From: JBFLVQ01 sp040758525
GTDB lineage: Bacteria; Acidobacteriota; Blastocatellia; Chloracidobacteriales; JADJPF01
Assembly (NCBI GenBank): GCA_040758525.1
Contig: JBFLVQ010000205.1
Coordinates: 1-13,532, forward strand
Direction of reading: 5' to 3'
Length of the DNA: 13,532 nt
Shown here: in pieces, positions 8,301-13,532 of the stretch
Layout: each line of letters opens with the position of its first letter
Position numbering within the stretch: the stretch's first letter is position 1
Made by a program: the position numbers and the translations under genes
The notes under the pieces: model-generated
What the model saw: the letters and a program-made list of their open reading frames with translations, nothing else
Told to the model about the DNA's origin: nothing
Database searches by the model: none

Positions 8301-9273
8301 CAGGATCATCTTCATGAGATAATGGTGGCAATCCTAATGCAGCCACTAGTGAAGTGCCTTTATCATCAACACTGATCTTGTTGATACTACCTTCATAACG
8401 ATAAAGACAGGTTTGTAGTGTAGACATTGCTTCTTGTGCTAGCTCTACAGGAGTCTGGTAGTTAAACTCAGGGAGATTGACAAACAGTACTGTTACACGC
8501 CTTAGTTCTGCCAGCCAGTCGGTTTGACCAGCATCCAGACGAGTACGGATTGCACCAGGAATAAAGGAGCGTAATGTGTTGGCAGCATGCGCCAGTGGTA
8601 CTGGATAAGTGTTGGGTTGCCAATCATACCACTCACGCATAGCAGTTAGGCGTATATACCCATCCTCTTTTGCTTCTCCAGTACAGTGTTCTCGTAATAA
8701 TGCCCAGGCTTCTGGAGAGATTACCACCTCGCCTGGTTGTGTTTGTGAATTGGCATTGCCAACTTGACTTAATGGAGGGCCAGCAATAAGAAACTCCCAG
8801 CGCCCAAATACTCCACCAAGTGTTTCTGCTAATAGATCACCTGCGCCAACCGCGAGTTTTAATGAGAGTGTTATATCTTGTGCAACTTGATAAGCATTAA
8901 GACGCTGTTGAATTGCTAGCGAACATTGCGCGACTTGACGTGCCAGTATTACAGGATCTTGATTAGTAGCAGAAATAGGCCATAACGAAAGCAGCGCATC
9001 ACCAGCAAATTTGACAATATCTCCACCATAACCTGTGATCAGATCGATAAGCTGGCCAAAATAGTTGTTTAACATATGTGCAAGATCTTCTGCTCCTGCA
9101 GGACCACGAGATGCCAACCGTTCAGTTAAAGCGGTAAAACCAGAGACGTCAGCAAATAACACTACAGAATAGAATTTTTCCGCGATAGGTGTTGTGAACT
9201 GTGTTGGATTAGCATTGACTCGACGAATAATAAGTGATGGAACATAGCTCCCTAATGTTTCTAGTATCGACAT
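5383..9273 (-). CDS. Soluble-adenylyl-cyclase-like protein: tandem class III cyclase domains, AAA/STAND ATPase, TPR tail
   Basis: This large cytoplasmic protein (about 1,296 residues) is predicted to make cAMP from ATP. Residues below count from the ATG at 9273. Cyclase domain 1 (about 35-195) has the metal aspartates Asp42 (FADVSGFT) and Asp92 (KFAGDALL), plus Lys88. Cyclase domain 2 (about 255-415) has Lys299 and Asp304 for adenine recognition, Thr368, and the transition-state residues Asn375 and Arg379 (VNLAAR). Its metal position is Asn (FVNL), so one catalytic and one degenerate site form, as in human ADCY10. An ATPase follows with Walker A GEAGIGKS (Lys480) and Walker B LLLVIEDAHWLD (Glu603-Asp604). 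From about 870 to the end the protein is helical TPR-type repeats. There is no membrane segment and no DNA-binding domain. The position of the human bicarbonate-binding Arg176 is Gly172 here. I chose ATG at 9273 over the in-frame GTG at 9276 because GGGAGG lies 6 bases from the ATG but only 3 from the GTG. Confidence 0.93.
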   Translation of the reverse strand: MSILETLGSYVPSLIIRRVNANPTQFTTPIAEKFYSVVLFADVSGFTALTERLASRGPAGAEDLAHMLNNYFGQLIDLITGYGGDIVKFAGDALLSLWPISATNQDPVILARQVAQCSLAIQQRLNAYQVAQDITLSLKLAVGAGDLLAETLGGVFGRWEFLIAGPPLSQVGNANSQTQPGEVVISPEAWALLREHCTGEAKEDGYIRLTAMREWYDWQPNTYPVPLAHAANTLRSFIPGAIRTRLDAGQTDWLAELRRVTVLFVNLPEFNYQTPVELAQEAMSTLQTCLYRYEGSINKISVDDKGTSLVAALGLPPLSHEDDPVRGVRAALAMQEALEKMGLQSAIGVTTGLVFCGSVGSTRRREYTLMGDVVNLAARLMQAAPGDILCDSTTAQAAKGRLIFNELPPLKVKGKKEPVAVYRPAINSTPVHTKTLKPDSYAEMIGRTKEQTLLAEKLNLLLEKQQSSRIIIEGEAGIGKSRLTEALIKHAQERGASILTGAGDSIESNTPYHAWRSVFTQLFNLDELPNSPALRQTQVLQHLPSDEKVLRLVPLLNVVLPYWLDNEFTLQMTGKLRADSTHDLLTSLLQEAANRAPLLLVIEDAHWLDSGSLALLLMISQRVNPLLLVVVTRPMPEPLPSDFQQLVKVAGTERIVLENLTPDEALELVCKRLGVASLPLSVSEIIREKAEGNPFFSEELAYSMRDSGLILIKDGQCQIAHSVGATPSWHFPDTIQGVITSRIDRLTASEQLTMKVASVIGRVFSYRTLYDVHPISDDKTRIPSHFEVLQNLDLTPLERPAPDLAYIFKHIITRDVAYNLMLFAQRRQLHRAVAEWYEHTYTDSIAQYYPLLAFHWRKAVEDHNPDPELRWKAIDYLQKAGEQAEHSYVQEEAIGFFKEALELLAKLPDTIVRAERELQLQLALGAPLIATRGYGASEVAATYSRARELCYQVGDNNKLFPALRGLWAFHIGRADYQEAQVLGKQMLKLAQEEQNRAILMEAHRALGNSMFWIGDLTAAQQHMQEGITLYVADQDRTLAFLYGQDPDVANRGMQAWPLSLQGYPEQALKRGEEAIEHAQQLSHPYSLGYALVHDMCCHQYLYQVELAQQRAEAAMALASEKGFPNWLLAAMAIHGWTLSQQGRTSEGIAQLQQVIDLWRSTGSELVIPYFLTMLAEAYGKNGQYQKALEVIDDAISVAEKNNEQWYSAETYRLQGELLEAVGKEAEPAYQQAIEIARKQGAHWLELRATTSLSRLWQKQGKTQEAHKVLTSVYDWFKEGFELKALTDAKLLLQELA

Positions 9274-9279
9274 CACAAA

Positions 9280-9285
9280 CCTCCC
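9280..9285 (-). promoter_or_regulatory. Ribosome binding site deciding the cyclase start
   Basis: On the minus strand the leader reads GGGAGG TTT GTG ATG. The purine block is a near-perfect Shine-Dalgarno sequence. Spacing of 6 bases favours the ATG at 9273 over the adjacent GTG at 9276 (3 bases). The two choices differ by one residue. Confidence 0.7.
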
Positions 9286-9474
9286 TGCACAGACACTAAA
9301 GCCTGTTTTAAAGCTCTTGTTGATATGATTAAAACTACTACCTGTTTAGCGATAGCTCTGCTTATCATTCTCAGTTGCGAGAGATTATCAGAGTCTTAGA
9401 TAACAAGCAATTCTCTATAGGGAGTTTATTTATAGGCGGGATATTTCAATTCTTTTAGGTATAATTGGAATAAT

Positions 9475-9509
9475 ACGCTCAAATCGGAAACTGTTTCCGA
9501 TTTGAGCGT
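9475..9509 (-). terminator. Perfect 16-bp hairpin downstream of the glycine-zipper gene
   Basis: ACGCTCAAATCGGAAA (9475-9490), loop CTG, and the exact reverse complement (9494-9509) form a flawless 16-bp stem. It lies about 40 bases past the minus-strand stop at 9550 and about 200 bases before the cyclase gene on the same strand. Its position suggests a terminator that uncouples the two genes, but the 3' side on the minus strand (ATTATTCCAATT) is only weakly T-rich. It could instead be a dispersed intergenic repeat or an RNA-processing hairpin. A second small hairpin follows at 9512-9529 (CGCTA, 8-nt loop, TAGCG). Confidence 0.6.
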
Positions 9510-9549
9510 TACGCTAGTTTGCGTTAGCGGGATTTCTCACCATCAGGTT

Positions 9550-10050
9550 TTAATAGCGAAATTTGTGCTTATTCCAATGATGATGATGACGGTGGTGGCC
9601 ACGACGCTCTATATAATAGTAGCGGGTCTGGTTTCCATAGTACGAATTGGCCGGATAGTAATACCGAGGTCGATAACCATAGTACGTAGTGCTTGGATAA
9701 TAATATCGATTGGAGTAGTATCGATCCGGGTAGTAGTAAGTCTGGCCATAATAGGGTGCATATGAGTTACCGTAATAGACTCTCTCTCTATACTTATTCC
9801 GTTTATTACGGTAAAACAGATAACCAGCCCCAGCCCCAGCGCCAGCACCTATTAAGGCACCCTTTCTTCCACCAATCAGAGCCCCACCAATCGCTCCAAT
9901 AGCAGTTCCTATCCCAATATGCTTGGTCTTGCTTGGACGACGATATCTATAAGGGTGATCTGCCAAGGTGCTAGTAGGCGCAGCTAAGAAAATGACTGCG
10001 ACTAGCACAAACATGGCTAAGACAGTTTTTATTTTACTTGATACAAACAT
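9550..10050 (-). CDS. Secreted glycine-zipper protein with Tyr-rich and His-rich C-terminal half
   Basis: 166 residues. A Sec signal peptide fills residues 1-30 (cleavage likely after TLA, before Asp31). Residues 45-79 form a glycine zipper, a hydrophobic helix pair of the IGTAIGAIGGALIGG type with a GAGAGAGAG tail, expected to insert in or lie against the outer membrane. From about 86 to 150 the protein is basic and very rich in tyrosine (YYG, YYYP, RYY repeats), and the last 16 residues carry seven histidines, six of them within GHHRHHHHW, a possible metal-binding tail. AAGGAG sits 7 bases before the ATG. Glycine-zipper proteins of this size are usually unassigned envelope proteins. The low-complexity half gives no enzymatic clue. 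Transcription runs toward the cyclase gene, but a strong hairpin separates them. Export is clear; the function is unknown. Confidence 0.8.
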   Translation of the reverse strand: MFVSSKIKTVLAMFVLVAVIFLAAPTSTLADHPYRYRRPSKTKHIGIGTAIGAIGGALIGGRKGALIGAGAGAGAGYLFYRNKRNKYRERVYYGNSYAPYYGQTYYYPDRYYSNRYYYPSTTYYGYRPRYYYPANSYYGNQTRYYYIERRGHHRHHHHWNKHKFRY

Positions 10051-10410
10051 TGCCTATCTCCTTACTACAAATTGCTGGCATCGAAACATGAAAGTATTTT
10101 CCAGTTATTGGCAGATCTATTCGCAATTCTGGTACCAATACTTAGTATTCTAAGCAAAACTGTTTGGCTTTTACTTTCAAGTGGTTATAGCTGCTATCAA
10201 GCACAAGTGTTAGCGTACTCATGCATTAAACATACACTATATAGTATATAAATCAACGTTGTAGTATAAAAAGCTTCGAGATTGCAGCCAATAATTGCTA
10301 ATAACAATCACTACTGGAAGATCTTAAATGAGCCGGAACTTTTCTCGGATGGTTGCGTCTACTACAACAAAATCGAGATTATTTATCAAACAAATCAGAG
10401 GTACTTATTT
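10051..10410. other. Divergent intergenic region
   Basis: These 360 bp separate the minus-strand glycine-zipper gene from the plus-strand gene starting at 10411 and must hold promoters for both. Visible features are a short hairpin CTTAG-TATT-CTAAG at 10141-10154, a 10-bp palindrome ACTATATAGT at 10236-10245 inside a TATA-rich stretch (10236-10270), and TATAAA-like hexamers that could serve as -10 boxes. I could not pair any of them with a good -35 element at 16-18 bp. The downstream coding frame stays open back to a TTG at 10282, but that extension looks non-coding. Confidence 0.4.
10397..10401 (+). promoter_or_regulatory. Ribosome binding site supporting the ATG at 10411
   Basis: AGAGG with a 9-base spacer precedes ATG 10411. 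It is moderate in strength, but together with the signal peptide that starts at this ATG it argues against the longer frame that would begin with TTG at 10282. Confidence 0.55.
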
Positions 10411-11946
10411 ATGAATATACATAAACGTAGATTCCTCTTTTTATTATTGATTGTTGTCTTGGTCACTATGGGCACACAATCGATAACCAAAACTCGATTG
10501 AGGGCAGCCAGTCGTCTACATAGCGAGCTAACAAACGATCTCATTAATAGCAGTGTGGCTGAACCTGACTTACCTGTTCAGCCAACTGTTGCAGTTAGTA
10601 CGCAAAAGAAGATAATGACACCTGCTCAATTGGCTACTTATCGACAAGCAATTGATAAGACTGCGCGTATGATATCAGATCAGAAAGCTCGCACATTAGC
10701 AGCTAAGTATGGCCTCAACATACTCAATATCACCTGGGAAGACACTGGTCGATACAAGGGTTCAAGCGTAGGGCCGAACATTAGCGATATGACAATACAG
10801 GTAGCAGTACGTGATCCACAATCCCAACAACTTAATGTCACCTGTATGCCTGTTATTCGCTATCCAAACTTCGAAGATAAGAGTTGTGATCTAGATCCAC
10901 GCGATTTCACACTACTGGTTGGTAATCAGCATGACCATCCATTGAAGCGGATCTCACTCTACGACTTTTTGGAAAACCCTACTTTATATCTCTTCAATGC
11001 TGATTCTTGGAAAGCGAAAAAGAGAACTCTTTTGGGTGAGCGTGACACTAAGGTGTTAGTAAGCGCACAAGCCTGTTTTCTCCCTGTGCCAAAGGCAGGA
11101 GAAGCTACTTTTAATCCAGTGTTATTCAATTATCAATCTTATCAAGGTGATCCGGCTGTACTTACGGTGTTAGCAACACGTGAAGGCACAAGCGTAACCG
11201 TTATTGATAACAAGCGGGATGCGTTTGAACCAGGTGCGGTGTGGGGACAGCGGCTTTTTCATAACGAAAACGGTCAGCGAGCCAGTCTCACAGGACAACG
11301 CGAGAGTGATTTTCTACAGCAACAAGAACAGAGTACCAAAGCTCCTTCTGTAGGTAGTGCTAAAACTAATAAACATGAATCAGGTCTCAATATGGTGCTC
11401 TTAATTCAGATCCCCTTAAAACAGAAAAACCCTATGCGATTCAACTATTATGGGGTCTCGTCAGAAGTGATAGAAGTAACGGGAGGAACTTCTGTTACTC
11501 ATAGTGATGTAGAGAATGCTGTGATTGGTCATGGTGAACTGGAAGGGCCTTTTACTGAGATTGACAACTTAGAGATCGAGCGAGACGAACGTTATCCTAT
11601 AAGAGTTACCGTACAATTTTACAAGGCTACCTCTAATGGAGTAGTAAGCAGAGCAGATATTAAGTCTATCAAAGAGCAGATAGATCGTGTTTATGCACAG
11701 AGCGATTATGTAGGTAGCTTAGTGACAGAAGGCGAGACAGGGCGTGTAACCGAATATGAGGGTGTAAAAGTTCAGCCCCCCGATTGGTGGCAACAATTTT
11801 GGAAACGTCATGAGCAGAATACTGGCGATCGTCCTGAAATTGCGATAGCTAAGCTACGTGCCTTGCTTGGCCTAAACTATCAACAACAGCCTGTTAATGA
11901 GTTCTACTTGCGCTCATTACTTAAGAAACATCGCATTCTCAAGTAA
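10411..11946 (+). CDS. Exported protein of unknown function (about 511 residues)
   Basis: I do not recognise this family. The start is the ATG at 10411, where AGAGG lies 9 bases upstream and the product opens with a classic export signal: MNIHKRR, then a hydrophobic run from about residue 8 to 20. The frame remains open 43 codons further upstream, but that part has no RBS and would bury the signal. The mature protein looks like two globular beta-rich parts joined by a polar Gln/Ser/Lys-rich linker (about 295-325). The first part has a conserved-looking patch, NQHDHPLKRISLYDFLENP (172-190), and the phrase TREGTSVTVIDN. The C-terminal part ends in a helical tail with a tryptophan-rich segment, DWWQQFW (458-464). 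No catalytic triad, metal site or repeat stands out. Four cysteines could form disulfides. It is a single-gene unit, divergent from the glycine-zipper gene and convergent with PhoX. Confidence 0.75.
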   Translation: MNIHKRRFLFLLLIVVLVTMGTQSITKTRLRAASRLHSELTNDLINSSVAEPDLPVQPTVAVSTQKKIMTPAQLATYRQAIDKTARMISDQKARTLAAKYGLNILNITWEDTGRYKGSSVGPNISDMTIQVAVRDPQSQQLNVTCMPVIRYPNFEDKSCDLDPRDFTLLVGNQHDHPLKRISLYDFLENPTLYLFNADSWKAKKRTLLGERDTKVLVSAQACFLPVPKAGEATFNPVLFNYQSYQGDPAVLTVLATREGTSVTVIDNKRDAFEPGAVWGQRLFHNENGQRASLTGQRESDFLQQQEQSTKAPSVGSAKTNKHESGLNMVLLIQIPLKQKNPMRFNYYGVSSEVIEVTGGTSVTHSDVENAVIGHGELEGPFTEIDNLEIERDERYPIRVTVQFYKATSNGVVSRADIKSIKEQIDRVYAQSDYVGSLVTEGETGRVTEYEGVKVQPPDWWQQFWKRHEQNTGDRPEIAIAKLRALLGLNYQQQPVNEFYLRSLLKKHRILK

Positions 11947-11948
11947 CT

Positions 11949-12023
11949 ACTATTGAGGGCCAAGGTACACAGCCTCTACCATAGCTTGGCAAGAGAATGC
12001 TGTGTACTTTGGCTATCAATAGT
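11949..12023. terminator. Long hairpin between convergent stop codons
   Basis: ACTATTGA (11949-11956) pairs with TCAATAGT (12016-12023). After a 2-nt mismatch, GCCAAGGTACACAGC (11959-11973) pairs with GCTGTGTACTTTGGC (11999-12013), with a single G-T wobble. The 25-nt apex can fold further (CTCT with AGAG, CCA with TGG). The structure begins 2 bases past the plus-strand stop and ends 4 bases before the minus-strand stop, filling the whole gap. No T run follows in either direction, so intrinsic termination is only likely, not certain. Confidence 0.65.
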
Positions 12024-12027
12024 CTCA

Positions 12028-13532
12028 CTATTTTCCAATTACTTTCGAGCCATCACTGGTTTTTACAATAGCAACAACACTAGGACGAGCCGGTGTTGTT
12101 CCATCTGGCCAAGTACTGATAGGTGCTGCTACCTTACCACCTTCACCTGGGTGTTGAATAGCACAAAAGAGAGTCTCATTGTTAGGTGTAAATTCTGGCC
12201 CACAGATCTCAGCCGCTACTGGTGCGCTCAAGAATTGGCGTAAAAACCCTCGTTCATCTCCAGCGACTGGAACTGCATAGATACCATCATTCTTCTTGAA
12301 TGTACCAGGTTGTCCATCGGTAGCGATCCATAGATTACCACGCTTATCAAAGACAATATTATCAGGCGATGAGATAGCACTAACACGAGTCATGTCAAAT
12401 CCAGCAAAGAAAGCCTTATCGTCAGCATTAGCTGGATCACCGCAGAGGATAAAGATCTCCCAATTAAAGCTAGTAGCTGCTGAGTCGTTGTCTTTCTCGG
12501 TTAATTCAATTATATGGCCATGACGATTATTAGCTCTGGGATTGGCTTTATCTATCCCAGGATTTCCTGATGCTCCTCTACGAGTATTGTTAGTAAACAC
12601 ACAGTAGAGCTTACCATTTATCGGATTTATCTCGATATCTTCAGGCCGATCCATTTTGGTTGCTTTAACCAGGTCTGCGGCAGCACGAGTATTTATCAAA
12701 ATCTCAGCCTGTGACATAGAGGCTAATGGACCTTGACCAGCTATCAATGGTAACCATTCACCGCTTCCATCATCGTTGAATTTGGCGACGTAAAGTGTAC
12801 CTTCATCGAGCAGATTAAAATTCTCCTGTCGATTGGTGCGATTGAACTTGCCTTTGCTAACAAATTTATACATATAATCAAACCGCTCATCATCGCCAGT
12901 ATAGACTACTGCCTGCCCGCTTTTAGCAATCGTTGTAGTAGCTGCTTCATGTTTAAGGCGACCTAGCGCAGTACGCTTTTTCGGGACAAAATTGGGATTA
13001 TAAGGATCTATCTCTACAACCCAACCAAAGCGGAAAGGCTCATTGGGCTCTTTTGCGATATCAAATCTTTTAATGAATAGTTCCCAGCGTCGTTCGCTTG
13101 CTCCAGAAGTTAATCCATAGCGACTGTGCATTGCCTTGCGTGGGTCACTACTAGCAAGGCTACTTAGATTAGCAAAGTATTGATTAAAGTTCTCTTCACA
13201 GGTAAGCAAAGAGCCCCAGGGGGTCTTGCCAGCAGCACAGTTGTTGAGTGTACCCCGCACTTTTGTGCCAGTTGGATCATCTGAAACCATTAACAATGGA
13301 TGCCCTGCTGCGGGACCTGTAATCTCCATCTCTGTGTCGCTAGTAGTACGATGATTGAACCGTGAGGTTATATCATAACTCCATTCTCCATTAGCACTGC
13401 GTACTACCTCAACAATAGATACTCCTTGAGCCGCAAGCTCTGTTTTAACCTGTCGTTCTGTAGGGCTTCCGGGAGTATAGTCGAGAAACATCATTACCGG
13501 ATCAGTAAATTCATGATTAACTGCCAGCAGAC
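12028..13532 (-). CDS. PhoX-family alkaline phosphatase (DUF839), 5' end outside the window
   Basis: About 500 C-terminal residues of a PhoX-type phosphatase, an exported Fe/Ca enzyme that releases phosphate from phosphomonoesters. Family landmarks in order along the minus strand: a NHEFTDP segment at the window edge (about 13500-13518), TPWGSLLTCEEN (about 13190-13226; the Cys codon at 13198-13200 matches the iron-ligand cysteine of Pseudomonas fluorescens PhoX), GRLKHE (about 12943-12960), GDDERFDYMYKF, RPEDIEI (about 12631-12653), TNNTRRG, NRHGHI, and the terminal PDGTTPARPSVVAI. The first in-frame Met (13494) is not the start: the frame stays open to 13532 and encodes conserved sequence upstream of it. 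Full-length PhoX proteins have a further N-terminal part of about 100-180 residues, normally with a Tat signal; that is expected to the right of this window. All core motifs I know are intact, so it is probably active. Pho-box control cannot be judged because the promoter is missing. Confidence 0.9.
   Translation of the reverse strand, partial: LLAVNHEFTDPVMMFLDYTPGSPTERQVKTELAAQGVSIVEVVRSANGEWSYDITSRFNHRTTSDTEMEITGPAAGHPLLMVSDDPTGTKVRGTLNNCAAGKTPWGSLLTCEENFNQYFANLSSLASSDPRKAMHSRYGLTSGASERRWELFIKRFDIAKEPNEPFRFGWVVEIDPYNPNFVPKKRTALGRLKHEAATTTIAKSGQAVVYTGDDERFDYMYKFVSKGKFNRTNRQENFNLLDEGTLYVAKFNDDGSGEWLPLIAGQGPLASMSQAEILINTRAAADLVKATKMDRPEDIEINPINGKLYCVFTNNTRRGASGNPGIDKANPRANNRHGHIIELTEKDNDSAATSFNWEIFILCGDPANADDKAFFAGFDMTRVSAISSPDNIVFDKRGNLWIATDGQPGTFKKNDGIYAVPVAGDERGFLRQFLSAPVAAEICGPEFTPNNETLFCAIQHPGEGGKVAAPISTWPDGTTPARPSVVAIVKTSDGSKVIGK

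Noticed and set aside
9502..9902. Plus-strand and second minus-strand frames overlapping the glycine-zipper gene
   Set aside because: They are shadows of the Tyr-rich repeat codons. Only the minus-strand frame 9550-10050 has an RBS and a signal peptide.
10282..10410. N-terminal extension of the unknown exported protein to a TTG
   Set aside because: No Shine-Dalgarno sequence, an atypical start codon, and it would bury the export signal that begins at ATG 10411.
11953..12243. Plus-strand open frame of 96 codons over the convergent gap and the PhoX 3' end
   Set aside because: It runs through the long hairpin and lies antisense to conserved PhoX codons.

Overview
This is a bacterial chromosomal window of moderately AT-rich, gene-dense DNA. 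It holds seven supportable protein genes, and nearly all the proteins appear to be exported. I see no rRNA, tRNA, CRISPR array, transposase or prophage gene. Tat and Sec signal peptides and a VolA-type lipase suggest a diderm (Gram-negative-like) heterotroph. The lipase, the cholesterol-oxidase-like GMC enzyme with its Tat partner, the PhoX phosphatase and the cyclase-ATPase-TPR protein together are compatible with Acidobacteriota, Chloroflexota or a similar lineage, but the sequence alone does not settle the phylum.

Layout. 1-407 holds no convincing gene. 408-2782 (+) is a two-gene operon: a small Tat-exported protein and an FAD-dependent GMC oxidoreductase with a four-cysteine cluster. 3133-5274 (+) is a secreted alpha/beta-hydrolase lipase/esterase of the VolA type. 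A bidirectional terminator at 5293-5345 separates it from a convergent minus-strand gene of about 1,296 codons. That gene is a near copy in plan of mammalian soluble adenylyl cyclase: two class III cyclase domains, an AAA/STAND-type ATPase and a TPR tail. Behind it on the minus strand, past a perfect 16-bp hairpin, is a small secreted glycine-zipper protein rich in Tyr and His (9550-10050). A 360-bp divergent intergenic region leads to an exported protein of unknown function (10411-11946, +). A long hairpin fills the gap to a convergent PhoX-family (DUF839) phosphatase gene (12028-13532, -), whose 5' end lies outside the window.

How the genes fit together. Only 408-1070 and 1118-2782 look like a true functional pair: the Tat-bearing small protein probably carries the signal-less GMC enzyme across the membrane. 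The other genes are single transcription units bounded by hairpins. The shared theme is extracytoplasmic processing of alcohols/sterols, lipid esters and phosphate esters. The cAMP-synthesising protein is the one clear cytoplasmic signalling component. I do not see a defence island or a mobile system here. The most unusual items are the sAC-like cyclase that lacks the bicarbonate-binding arginine, the ferredoxin-like cysteine cluster in the GMC enzyme, the unrecognised exported protein, and two strong intergenic hairpins without clear U-tracts.
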